A stretch of DNA of 64,000 nucleotides from Butyrivibrio sp. (GTDB taxonomy: Bacteria > Bacillota > Clostridia > Lachnospirales > Lachnospiraceae): positions 149,663-213,662 of the forward strand of contig SVFV01000001.1 in assembly GCA_015056655.1 (NCBI GenBank), in the 5' to 3' direction. Made by a program: the position numbers and the translations under genes. The notes under the pieces are model-generated. The model searched no databases and was not told where the DNA came from. It saw only the letters and a program-made list of their open reading frames with translations. Of this stretch, positions 26,967-36,100 are shown piece after piece (positions within the stretch are counted from its first letter, which is position 1; each line of letters starts with the position of its first letter).

Positions 26967-27127
26967 TATTATGCGTTTTTACTAGATTCTTTGCGATTGG
27001 TGGGGACCTCCTGCAAATAATGTGTTGACTGATTTTGATCCAGGTACCGGTTTCAGCGTCCGCAAGGAGTTTCAGTGATAATTTCCCAAACCTGCTTTGT
27101 CTGAAGAGTACACAAAAACGCATAATA
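26967..27127. repeat. 161-bp non-coding element bounded by perfect 14-bp inverted repeats
   Basis: TATTATGCGTTTTT (26967-26980) is perfectly complementary to 27114-27127, and the sequences inside can pair further in an imperfect way. In the minus-strand sense, CTCCT-T-GC and GC-AGGAG within the element can close a smaller ~62-nt stem-loop, and GGTACC-containing sequence lies in its middle. It sits just upstream of the GH18 gene's -10-like TATAAT. It looks like a structured RNA or a small mobile palindrome. I compared it by eye with cobalamin, TPP and T-box consensus motifs and could not place it. Confidence 0.5.
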
Positions 27128-27467
27128 ATTGTCCATATGAAATTGGCCTGGTGCCACTGCGGTATCACAAAAATTAAATAAATAGCTTCTTTGTTGTTTG
27201 TTGTATTAATTACTTATTAAAAAAATAATTGTGATTTCTCCCGGCGATTGCCGGTTGATACTTGTAAGACATTCCACACAGACTGTGCAGAACATTTGTA
27301 AAAAATGCTGTCTATCATGCCTCCTCTCCGATACCGGTCTGACAGAGGCACCACGAGTTGTAACTATACATCATGACAATTATAAAAACAACCCCGTTTT
27401 CAGAAATTAATAAAATTATAATTTTTTATCCACATATATGAAATTTTAAAACTAGCCGATACATCTA
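27128..27467. other. Non-coding stretch with several short hairpins
   Basis: No coding region is supportable here. Visible local structure includes CCGGC-GATT-GCCGG (27241-27255 region), CACA/TGTG (around 27276-27290), and GCCTC/GAGGC arms around 27320-27350. The stretch is richer in G+C than the AT-rich flanks, which hints at a stable small RNA, but no terminator or promoter pair frames it clearly. It lies between the GH18 gene (minus) and mecA (plus). Confidence 0.3.
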
Positions 27468-27496
27468 TTGACACACCACTTTGTATACTTTAATAT
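27468..27496 (+). promoter_or_regulatory. Promoter of mecA
   Basis: TTGACA (27468-27473), 17-bp spacer, TAATAT (27491-27496): a near-consensus sigma-A promoter ending 53 bp before the mecA start. Confidence 0.75.
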
Positions 27497-27548
27497 TCAA
27501 CTAATCAAAGAAACATTTACAAGTGTAAATTTTTATGGAGAACATCGT

Positions 27549-28304
27549 ATGAAAATCGAGCGCGTTAATGATTATCAAATTCGATGCACACTTACAAAAG
27601 AAGATCTCGCAAGCAGAGAGCTGAAGATCAGCGAGCTTGCTTATGGAACAGAGAAAGCCAAGGATCTGTTTCGTGATATGATGCAACAGGCCAATTACCA
27701 GTTTGGTTTTGAAGCAGAGGATATTCCTCTCATGATAGAAGCTGTTCCAATCAATTCAGAATGTATCGTGCTAATAATTACAAAGGTTGAGGATCCAGAG
27801 GAGCTTGATACCAGATTTGCAAACTTCTCACCAGCTCTTCAGAGCGAGGCTACTGGTGGTAACACCGAACTTGATGATTCTGAGGATGATATTTCAGCAC
27901 TCTTTAAGAAAATCAAGGATACAGAAGCAGCTGCGCAGAATCCCAATCTCGGAAGAGGCGCAAAGAGGAATCCTCCTAAAAAGAGTTCTTCTTCAGAAGC
28001 TTCTCAGACAGAGATATTCTTCCTTTTCTCATTTGGAGCAATGCATGACATCATGAAGTTTGCAGCTCTTAATCAGACCAAGGTCACTGTAAAGAACACT
28101 CTTTACAAGAGCGACTCAAATGGAAGACTTTATCTTCTGATCCAGCCTGATTCTGAAACAGCTGGCACACTTAAGAGCCTCTGCACACAGCTTTCAGAGT
28201 ATGGAAGACCTGAGAATTCAAGCTCAATCAGTACACAGTATCTCGATGAGCACTTTAAGGTGATTATTAGAGATAACGCACTGCAGAAATTAACAGACAT
28301 TTAA
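27549..28304 (+). CDS. mecA: Adaptor protein MecA
   Basis: A 251-residue adaptor that hands substrates to the ClpC/ClpP protease. I start at ATG 27549 (MKIERVNDYQIRCTLT), the usual MecA N-terminus, with GGAG 7 bp upstream; longer reading extends into the promoter. The N-terminal domain (1-90) is followed by an acidic linker (EDDISALFKKI and charged residues, ~100-150) and a C-terminal domain (FFLFSFGAMHDIMKFA to the end) that binds ClpC. It stands alone and ends at a strong terminator shared with nifJ. Confidence 0.93.
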   Translation: MKIERVNDYQIRCTLTKEDLASRELKISELAYGTEKAKDLFRDMMQQANYQFGFEAEDIPLMIEAVPINSECIVLIITKVEDPEELDTRFANFSPALQSEATGGNTELDDSEDDISALFKKIKDTEAAAQNPNLGRGAKRNPPKKSSSSEASQTEIFFLFSFGAMHDIMKFAALNQTKVTVKNTLYKSDSNGRLYLLIQPDSETAGTLKSLCTQLSEYGRPENSSSISTQYLDEHFKVIIRDNALQKLTDI

Positions 28305-28305
28305 A

Positions 28306-28338
28306 AAAACGCTTCGGACTTACGTCCGAAGCGTTTTT
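28306..28338. terminator. Bidirectional terminator of mecA and nifJ
   Basis: Perfect arms 28306-28319 and 28324-28337 (AAAACGCTTCGGAC and complement) with a 4-base loop; A-tract on one side and T-tract on the other, so it works in both directions. Confidence 0.93.
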
Positions 28339-28344
28339 CAATTC

Positions 28345-31300
28345 TTATTTAGAATAAAGAGTAACGAGCTTGTTCAGATACTCGAGACGCTCCTGAGCGT
28401 TCTCCTTAGACTTAGCATAGAGCTTCTGTGCTCTCTCAGGATTCTTGAGCTTGAGTGAAAGGTATCTAACCTCACCATCAAGGAAGTCCTGATACTCCTC
28501 TGTAGGAGCCTTGCTGTCAAGAGTGAACTTCTGCTCTGCTGCAGGATTGAATCTGAACATATGCCAGTAACCTGTAGCAACTGCCTTCTTCTCTTCGTCC
28601 ATAACCTTGTTCATACCGGACTTGAGACCCTGGTTGATACAAGGAGCATAAGCGATGATGAGTGAAGGTCCCGGATATGCCTCAGCCTCAGCGATTGCCT
28701 TAAGTGTCTGGTTCATATCAGCACCCATAGCGATCTGAGCAACATATACATAACCATAGCTCATTGCGATAGAAGCGAGATCCTTCTGCTTGATCTCCTT
28801 ACCGCCTGCTGCGAACTGTGCAACTGCACCTGTAGGTGTAGCCTTAGATGACTGTCCGCCTGTATTTGAGTAAACCTCAGTGTTAACAACGAGAACGTTT
28901 ACATCCTTACCGGAAGCAAGTACGTGATCGAGACCACCGAATCCGATATCGAATGCCCATCCGTCACCACCGAAGATCCACTGTGACTTCTTAGCTGCGA
29001 AGTCCTTATTCTTAAGAACATACTTAGCAGCATCTGAGCTGTCGCTTGCAAGTGCAGCTACGAGCTCTTCTGTAGCAGCTGTGTTTGTAGCGCCGTTAGC
29101 GAAAGTATCAAGATACTTCTGAGCAGCGTCCTTAGCAGAACCGCCTGCTGCAACGATCTCTTCTACCTTCTCCTTGATAGCATCACGGAGTGCGTTCTGT
29201 GCAAGAACCATACCGAAACCAAACTCAGCGTTATCTTCGAAGAGGGAGTTATCCCATGCAGGACCCTGGCCCTTTTCATTTACTGTGTAAGGTGTTGAAG
29301 GTGAGGAGTTACCCCAGATTGATGTACATCCTGTAGCGTTAGCAACGTACATTCTGTCACCAAAGAGCTGAGTAACAAGCTTAACATAAGGTGTCTCACC
29401 ACAACCTGCGCATGCGCCTGAGAACTCAAGGAGAGGCTGCTTGAACTGTGAACCTCTGATTGTTGTCTCTTTAAGCTTCTCAACAACTTCTGTCTTAACA
29501 GGAGTCTTAACAGCATAATCGAAGTACTTCTGCTCATCCTTGTTGTCAGCGATAGCACCCATCTTAAGAGTCTCGCCAGCCTTGTTACCTACGCAGACAT
29601 TAGCGCAAGATCCGCAACCTGTACAATCAAGTGCAGAGATAACAACTGAGAACTTGTATCCAGGAACTCCGTTGAGATCCTTTGTCTGAAGTCCTTCAGG
29701 AGCAGCTGCAACTTCTTCATCTGTAAGAGCAACTGTTCTGATTGCAGCGTGAGGACAAACGAGTGAGCAGAATCCACACTCTACGCACTTTGTAGCATCC
29801 CACTTAGGAACGTTAACTGCAATACCTCTCTTCTCGAATGCAGCAGATCCACTAGGTGTAGAACCATCAACATAAGGAAGAAGGTCAGAAACCTTAAGAG
29901 TGTTACCTTCCTGAGAGTTAACCTTGGACTGGATGTTGTTAACAAAGTCTACAACGTCCTTACGGTCACCCTTAGCTTCTGTGAACTCAAGGCCTTCATC
30001 CTGAGCGTTAGCCCATGATTCAGGAATCTCTACCTTGATGAGGTTCTTAGGATCAGCACCTGCATCGATAGCATCCCAGTTCTTCTTAACGACATCTTCA
30101 CCCTTACGGCCGTATGTCTTCTGAGCAGCATCCTTCATGAACTTGATTGCATCTTCTTCAGGAATGATCTTTGTGATGTTGAAGAATGCAGACTGAAGGA
30201 TTGTGTTAATTCTTGTAGGACCCATACCTACTTCAACACCGATCTTAGAACCGTTCATGATGTAGAAGTTGATCTTGTGGTCATACATGAACTTCTTAAC
30301 CTGACCAGGGATCTCAGCCTCAAGCTGATCTACTGTCCAAGGGCAGTTAAGAAGGAATGATCCTCCATCAACAAGCTCCTGAACCATGTTGAACTTGCGG
30401 ATGTATGAAGGATTGTGGCAAGCAACGAAGTTTGCCTTCTTGATGAGGTAAGTTGACTTAATAGGTTTCTTACCAAATCTGAGGTGAGACATTGTAACAC
30501 CACCAGACTTCTTTGAATCATAGTCAAAATATGCCTGAGCGTACATGTCTGTGTTATCACCAATGATCTTAATGGAGTTCTTGTTAGCACCAACAGTACC
30601 GTCAGCACCAAGACCCCAGAACTTACAGTTTGTTGTTCCCTCAGGTGTTGTAACAAGGGGAGCACCAGCATCAAGTGAAAGATGTGTAACATCATCATTG
30701 ATACCGATTGTGAACTGTTCCTTATCTGTGTTGTTAAATACAGCAACGATCTGCTCAGGAGTTGTATCCTTAGAACCAAGACCGTAACGTCCGCACATTA
30801 CAGGAACTGACTCGAACTTTGTGCCCTTAAGAGCAGCGATAACATCAAGAGCAAGAGGCTCACGATATGAACCAGGCTCCTTTGTTCTATCAAGAACAGC
30901 AATTCTCTTAACGCTTGCAGGGATTGCATCAACAAGTGCCTTAGCATCGAAAGGACGATAAAGTCTAACCTTAACTACGCCGACCTTCTGGCCCTTGTTA
31001 GCAAGGTAGTCAATTGTCTCCTCAATAGTATCGTTAACTGAACCCATTGCAATGATGATTGTCTCAGCATCAGCTGCGCCGTAGTAGTTAAAGAGCTTGT
31101 AATCTGTACCAAGCTTAGCATTTACCTTGTCCATGTACTTCTGAACAATTGCAGGAAGCTCGTCGTAACCTGTGTTGCAAGCCTCTCTAGCCTGGAAGAA
31201 AATATCAGGGTTCTGAGCAGAGCCCATCTGACGAGGATGATTCGGGTTAAGTGCGTTAGCCTTGAACTCATCAATTGCCTCGTGATTTACCATCTCGTCG

Positions 31301-31872
31301 AGATCCTTGTAATCCCAAACTTCGATCTTCTGGATTTCGTGAGAAGTACGGAAACCGTCAAAGAAATTAATGAACGGAAGCCTGCCCTCGATAGCTGCCA
31401 TATAGGATACAGGTGTAAGATCCATAACCTCCTGTACACTTGAGCTGCAGAGCATAGCTGCGCCCGTCTGGCGACATGCATAGACGTCAGAATGATCACC
31501 GAAGATGTTCAGCGCGTGAGAAGCTACACAACGAGCTGATACATTGAACACACCGGGAAGGCGCTCACCAGCTACCTTGTAGATATCAGGGATCATAAGA
31601 AGAAGACCCTGTGATGCAGTATAAGTAGATGTAAGTGCACCTGCTACAAGAGATCCGTGTACAGCACCTGCTGCACCTGCCTCTGACTGCATTTCTGTGA
31701 TCTGTACTGTACGACCGAAGATGTTCTTCTTGCCGGCAGTAGCCCACTCATCAACATGCTCAGGCATAACTGATGAAGGTGTGATCGGATACATGGCAGC
31801 AACTTCAGTGAATGCATATGAAGCATAAGCCGCTGCTTCGTTGCCGTCCATGGTTTTCATGTTTCTTGCCAT
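28345..31872 (-). CDS. nifJ: Pyruvate:ferredoxin (flavodoxin) oxidoreductase
   Basis: A 1175-residue single-chain PFOR that oxidises pyruvate to acetyl-CoA and CO2, passing electrons to ferredoxin; central in anaerobic fermentation. Domains in order: N-terminal pyrimidine-binding domain (YPITPSSVMPEH), domain II, the gamma domain, two 4Fe-4S clusters near residue 690 (CVECGFCSLVCP) and 745 (CTGCGSCANVC), a further cluster-binding CAGCGETPY, and the TPP-binding domain (GGDGWAFDIGFGGLDHV, VNTEVYSNTGGQ). Start has GGAGGAAAT. It has its own promoter and ~150-nt leader with an operator-like palindrome, and a ferredoxin gene diverges from it. Confidence 0.98.
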   Translation of the reverse strand: MARNMKTMDGNEAAAYASYAFTEVAAMYPITPSSVMPEHVDEWATAGKKNIFGRTVQITEMQSEAGAAGAVHGSLVAGALTSTYTASQGLLLMIPDIYKVAGERLPGVFNVSARCVASHALNIFGDHSDVYACRQTGAAMLCSSSVQEVMDLTPVSYMAAIEGRLPFINFFDGFRTSHEIQKIEVWDYKDLDEMVNHEAIDEFKANALNPNHPRQMGSAQNPDIFFQAREACNTGYDELPAIVQKYMDKVNAKLGTDYKLFNYYGAADAETIIIAMGSVNDTIEETIDYLANKGQKVGVVKVRLYRPFDAKALVDAIPASVKRIAVLDRTKEPGSYREPLALDVIAALKGTKFESVPVMCGRYGLGSKDTTPEQIVAVFNNTDKEQFTIGINDDVTHLSLDAGAPLVTTPEGTTNCKFWGLGADGTVGANKNSIKIIGDNTDMYAQAYFDYDSKKSGGVTMSHLRFGKKPIKSTYLIKKANFVACHNPSYIRKFNMVQELVDGGSFLLNCPWTVDQLEAEIPGQVKKFMYDHKINFYIMNGSKIGVEVGMGPTRINTILQSAFFNITKIIPEEDAIKFMKDAAQKTYGRKGEDVVKKNWDAIDAGADPKNLIKVEIPESWANAQDEGLEFTEAKGDRKDVVDFVNNIQSKVNSQEGNTLKVSDLLPYVDGSTPSGSAAFEKRGIAVNVPKWDATKCVECGFCSLVCPHAAIRTVALTDEEVAAAPEGLQTKDLNGVPGYKFSVVISALDCTGCGSCANVCVGNKAGETLKMGAIADNKDEQKYFDYAVKTPVKTEVVEKLKETTIRGSQFKQPLLEFSGACAGCGETPYVKLVTQLFGDRMYVANATGCTSIWGNSSPSTPYTVNEKGQGPAWDNSLFEDNAEFGFGMVLAQNALRDAIKEKVEEIVAAGGSAKDAAQKYLDTFANGATNTAATEELVAALASDSSDAAKYVLKNKDFAAKKSQWIFGGDGWAFDIGFGGLDHVLASGKDVNVLVVNTEVYSNTGGQSSKATPTGAVAQFAAGGKEIKQKDLASIAMSYGYVYVAQIAMGADMNQTLKAIAEAEAYPGPSLIIAYAPCINQGLKSGMNKVMDEEKKAVATGYWHMFRFNPAAEQKFTLDSKAPTEEYQDFLDGEVRYLSLKLKNPERAQKLYAKSKENAQERLEYLNKLVTLYSK

Positions 31873-32028
31873 TTACTATTTCCTCCTACCTTTTGATTTG
31901 TGATCATAGGGGCGTTGAACCTGCCAGAATCCCATGACCATTAATATGGATTTTTCAGGAATAGGCATGTTAAGCTTTTACACACCTAGCCCCAAGAAAC
32001 TACACATTTGCGCTCTAGCGCAACTTAA
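31873..32028 (-). promoter_or_regulatory. nifJ 5' leader with structured segment
   Basis: About 150 nt lie between the likely start point (~32022) and the nifJ ATG. On the minus strand, CCTG...AATCCAT (31937-31961 region) and ATGGGATT...CAGG can form an imperfect stem that contains CCAT-ATTA-ATGG, and GGGGC near the start pairs with GCCCC nearer the ribosome binding site. The leader may fold into a regulatory RNA, but I recognise no known riboswitch class. Confidence 0.35.
32008..32023. promoter_or_regulatory. Operator-like palindrome at the nifJ start point
   Basis: TTGCGCTCTAGCGCAA is a perfect 16-bp palindrome. It lies immediately downstream of the nifJ -10 box and would cover +1 to about +16, a classical repressor position. 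It does not match the Rex consensus (TTGTGAANNNNTTCACAA) beyond the outer TTG/CAA. Confidence 0.55.
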
Positions 32029-32057
32029 ATTCTAACATTGCTGCGGTACAGTGTCAA
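32029..32057 (-). promoter_or_regulatory. Promoter of nifJ
   Basis: On the minus strand, TTGACA (32057-32052), a 17-bp spacer and TAGAAT (32034-32029) form a near-consensus sigma-A promoter, in keeping with high expression of PFOR. Confidence 0.8.
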
Positions 32058-32181
32058 TTCAATAGCAAGCCGTTTTCCCGCATAAATACTAATAATTTTT
32101 CTCTCTATGATTATAAAAATATAAAGAAAATAAACGTTTTATAAAATGCTCTCTTATAGGGAAAAGTTATCGTTAATAATC

Positions 32182-32210
32182 TTGCGAAAAAAAATAAATT
32201 ATATTATGAT
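32182..32210 (+). promoter_or_regulatory. Promoter of the ferredoxin gene
   Basis: TTGCGA (32182-32187), 17-bp AT-rich spacer, TATGAT (32205-32210). It leaves a ~85-nt leader before the ferredoxin start. Confidence 0.6.
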
Positions 32211-32301
32211 AGTCACTGTAGTAGGTAATGTCGATTGGCAACGGCAAATGTCAATCTTTCAAGGCATTACAAACTTTTTATTCAGGAAGGAGATTTTTGA
32301 T

Positions 32302-32472
32302 ATGGCATACGTTATTAGTGATGGTTGCATCAGCTGCGGTTCTTGTGCAGGTCAGTGCCCTGTTTCTGCTATTTCTCAGGGTGACACACAGTTCAACATC
32401 GATCCTGATACATGCATCGATTGCGGTTCTTGTGCAGCTCAGTGTCCTGTTTCAGCTATTTCTCAGGGCTAA
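32302..32472 (+). CDS. 2[4Fe-4S] ferredoxin
   Basis: A 56-residue clostridial-type ferredoxin carrying two CxxCxxCxxxCP clusters (CISCGSCAGQCP and CIDCGSCAAQCP), each followed by VSAISQG, a clear internal duplication. The start ATG 32302 follows AAGGAGA; longer reading upstream has no such site. It is the likely electron acceptor of the divergent PFOR. It converges on the sortase gene with only 3 bp between stop codons. Confidence 0.95.
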   Translation: MAYVISDGCISCGSCAGQCPVSAISQGDTQFNIDPDTCIDCGSCAAQCPVSAISQG

Positions 32473-32475
32473 TTA

Positions 32476-33186
32476 TTATTTGAAAAAGAAAACTCCGAAG
32501 CATTTCGCTTCGGAGTTTTTTTGTACCCTTTTTGCAATGATCACAAGTCTGTGAGTAGCAATGTATATCGGAGTGCATGTATATAATGTGAGGGTTTCAT
32601 CCTCAGTATTGTCGAGTACTGAAAGGTCTGTAGGTTCTACGACCTTGATCTCTTCTACAGTGTACTCGTAGGTGTCATCCAGTGTATCTATGTAGATTGT
32701 GTCACCGATCTCAACTTCATTTAAACGGTTGAAATACTTGCCAAAGGTGTAATTCCTGTGGCCAGCGATGACGCAGTTGCCGACTTCACCCGGAAGTGCT
32801 GTCTCCGGTTCATGGCCCAGGGAAGCTGCAAGGGCGTTTCTGTCGACACCCTCCTTTACAGGCTCAGTGCAATTGATCTTTGGGATTCTAACAAGGAAAT
32901 CTGTGATGGAGGCTGGCTTTGATGAAGCTCCTTTACTGTTGTTTGAAGCGTCATCTAATTTTGCCATCCCCTCACCGGATTCAGATGCATCCGAATCCAC
33001 ATCATCTCTTGGCTCGAATAAACTCTCAGCGGCTGTACTGCCCTGAGACTTCCTTTCTTCGAATTCCTTGATTGCTTTACTTTTATTTAGATTTTGTACC
33101 ACGCTTACGGCGATAGAAACGGCTAGAATCACCGCTCCAAACGCCATAAGGCCGATACCGATTGTGAGTTTTACTTGCTCTTTCAA
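32476..33186 (-). CDS. Sortase (class D-like)
   Basis: A 236-residue membrane transpeptidase anchoring proteins to the cell wall. An N-terminal transmembrane helix (residues ~7-30) and a linker with Ser/Asp/Ala are followed by the sortase barrel: catalytic His in IAGHRNYTFG, catalytic Cys in TLTLYTCTP, catalytic Arg in THRLVI. TTG start overlaps the stop of the surface-protein gene by 4 bp (TTGA), so it is coupled to its likely substrate. The last ~12 codons run through the ferredoxin terminator hairpin, giving a C-terminal tail (EAKCFGVFFFK) that is probably not structural. Confidence 0.92.
   Translation of the reverse strand: MKEQVKLTIGIGLMAFGAVILAVSIAVSVVQNLNKSKAIKEFEERKSQGSTAAESLFEPRDDVDSDASESGEGMAKLDDASNNSKGASSKPASITDFLVRIPKINCTEPVKEGVDRNALAASLGHEPETALPGEVGNCVIAGHRNYTFGKYFNRLNEVEIGDTIYIDTLDDTYEYTVEEIKVVEPTDLSVLDNTEDETLTLYTCTPIYIATHRLVIIAKRVQKNSEAKCFGVFFFK
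32491..32522. terminator. Terminator of ferredoxin gene, inside the sortase 3' end
   Basis: Arms AACTCCGAAGC (32491-32501) and GCTTCGGAGTT (32507-32517) with T7 following on plus. On minus it lies inside the last codons of the sortase gene, whose stop codon comes after the hairpin's T-rich side. Confidence 0.9.
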
Positions 33187-36100
33187 TTCTCTTTTCTCTT
33201 TTTAAATGTGATAACTGCGCCGGCAATTATCATAAGAAGACCTACGAGGTAACCATAAAGTGTTCCGAAGAAACCACCTGTCTTTGCAAGCTTTTTGCGT
33301 GTTCCAAGCTCATCTCCAGCTTCGTTTGTAGCATTTGCAGCATCTGCATTTGCAAGGTCACCATTCTCTTTGTTCAATGCAGCATCTGTGCTGTTTGTCG
33401 CATCTGTAGTTCCATTAGATGTGCTTCCTGAAGCATTGCTGTCATCTGATGAGCTTCCATTTGCATCTGTTGTAGCACCCTCTGAATTGTTGCCAGATGT
33501 GTTCTGGTCATTATCAGTGTTGTCGCCACTCTTACTATCCTTGGACTCGTCCTTCTTTTCCTTAGATTCATCCTTCTTTTGCTTGGAATCGTCTTTCTTT
33601 TTCTTGGACTTATCATCCTTATTTTTATCAGAGTTATCGCTGTCAGAATCCTTTGTATTCTGAGTCAGATCTTTTCCTTCATCAGCAGAAGTGCCAGGAT
33701 CAGAAGGCTTTGCGCCTGATTCATCAGAGCCTGAAGGTACAGGCTTGTTGCCTTCATCCTTCTTATCATCTTCTGTCTTTGGCTTCTCATCTGCAGGCTT
33801 TTCAGTATTATTTGACTCTGCAGGATCTGTATTGGCAGGCTTCTTATTTTCATCTGCGTTAGTATCAGGATTACCCTGTGATGTACCAGGCTCATTTGAT
33901 CCACCAGATGTACCAGGAGTGGTAGAATCTCCAGGTGTATTTGAAGGATCATTTACTGGTGTTGTACTCGGATCATTTCCAGGTGCCGGTGTATCAGGCA
34001 GCTTTTCAAGCTCTACAGGGAATACAAATCTTCTATTCGCTATTTTTACAGGAATCAATTCTGTATTAAGCTTATAGCCATCCGGAACTTTGACCTGCCT
34101 TAAATAGTAAGTCTTGTCTACATCCAAAGTATCCATAAGCTTATCTGAACCGTTATATCCGGTTTTCAATGTAGCTATAGGTGTAGCGCCATCTTCGTCT
34201 GTGTCATACACATCATAGGTTACATCTGGTAGTTCCTCGCCTGTTTCTTTATCCTTAACTGTAAGTGTAAACTTCCTAATACTATCACTGTATGCGCTAC
34301 TAAATGACCCCTTCTTAAATTCTGTGTATGCAGCAGACCCCTGACTGGATTTTGTTGTTCCAATAAGTTCAATATTGTTATGAAAATCTTCATCATTGGA
34401 ATACTTATCTGCATATTCAGGGCTTGCTGTGTACTTAAGAACAAACGCATCCTTGGTATCATTCTTAAACTTCACTGACAATTCAGTCTTATTGTTTACT
34501 ATAGCAACTGAAACATCTACATCTTCGTACTCCTTAGTCGTATCGGCTGTAAGTTCGCCTGTCTTTGAGTTTATATTTGCCACGTAAATATGAACTGAAC
34601 TCATATCAAGCTCATAAGCACGTCCCAATGTATCCTTAATGACTGTACCAGCTGGTATTGTCTGCTTTCCGCCATTTACTTTAACCGTGAAATTAGCATT
34701 TGTCTTGTTACTTGCTGAACCTGTTTTGGAAAGAACTAAATTCTTTATTGTTACAGGATCACATGTAAGAGTTTTCTTATCCCCATCGTTTGTGTATACG
34801 ATTGCAGAGTTAGTAATTGTAGTAGATCCACCATTCCCAAGATTGCTGATTGTTTCATCAGTAACTTTACCAGTAAATGTTATAGTCTTTTGTGTCTTAT
34901 TTCCAGGGAAATCAAGATTCTTTATTGTAAGGATGCCATCCTTGTATTCATAATCGGTATATGTCTCGCCACCTACCTTTAATGAGCCTTTCTCAAATAC
35001 AACTCCTTCACCTAATGTATCTGCTACATTTACTTTAGTAACTGAAAGGTTCTCATCAGTAATTGCAATCTTATAGTTTATGCAATGAGTATTGTAGTCA
35101 TATCCATCTGAAATAAGTGTAGCAGCTGTAGCATTAACTGTGTAATCCGCTGCATCAGATGTTATTTTTGTACCGTTATTATATAAATCAACTGAATTTG
35201 TGTACTTTTTATCGGCATTCTTTATTTCCCAGGTGGCACTATCAGTTATCTGTGATACAACAGTAAATTCAATAGTTCTCTTGTTCAGATTATTTCCGAG
35301 GTCAAGTGTATAGCTGTTATCACTTGCAAAAGTAGTAACATCCGAAAGTTCTGGATTGGTACTAGCATCTAATACGTCATTTTCACCAGCAGTACATTTT
35401 ATTCCTTTTATGGCAACAAGTTTTTGACCTTCACCAAGAGTATCTGTGATCTTAGCATTTGTAAGAGCTCTCTTATTCTTGTTTGCTACAACCTTCCAGG
35501 TTATCTGATGAGTTTTCGCATCATAGCTTGCTACGGACTTATCTATTCCTGACTTTGTCAGGGTTGTTCCTGTGAGCTTTATATCAGGAGCTGGCTTACT
35601 GGTTATCGTTGTACCATTGCCATCATCATATGTTAACCATGCTGAATTCGCCGGAATAGTATGGTTTACTGAAAGGAAATCATCATAGTTTTCAATCTGG
35701 GTTGTGTAGGTTACGACGATAGTTTTAACTGTTTCACCATCAATATCACCTAACTCAACCTTAAAATCATACGGATCTCCAGCCCCACCGTTTATATGAG
35801 GCTTCACAACACCATCTACCTTAACATCACCAGATAGGATCATGGATGTAGTGCTATCAGTTTTATATTTATCATACAAAACAAGGTTATTATATGAGTA
35901 TCCATTAGTTTTAATGGTAACTGTCCAATCAGCGTATCCGCCCTCTCTGACAACTCCGCCACCTTTTGTAATCCATGTTTCAAAGGTCTTACTTACAGTT
36001 GCTTTTGCTGTTGCTTCACAGACTGTTTCTGTGGTAGTAGCTGCTTTTGCAGAAATATTGAAAGCCTTGCTACTAGGTTGACCTTTAAAAGAGTTCACCA

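Noticed and set aside
26947..27168. 73-codon minus-strand frame across the inverted-repeat element
   Set aside because: It has no ribosome binding site, contains the inverted repeats, overlaps the GH18 promoter region and resembles no family.
26990..27190. Cobalamin or TPP riboswitch
   Set aside because: Fragments such as GGGAA, CTGAAA and ACCTGGATC recall these classes, but the conserved order, spacing and B12/thi box sequences are not met, and the downstream gene is a glycosidase.
32146..32301. Longer ferredoxin with 52 extra N-terminal residues
   Set aside because: The extension covers the promoter and lacks a ribosome binding site; ATG 32302 has AAGGAGA and gives the normal 56-residue size.
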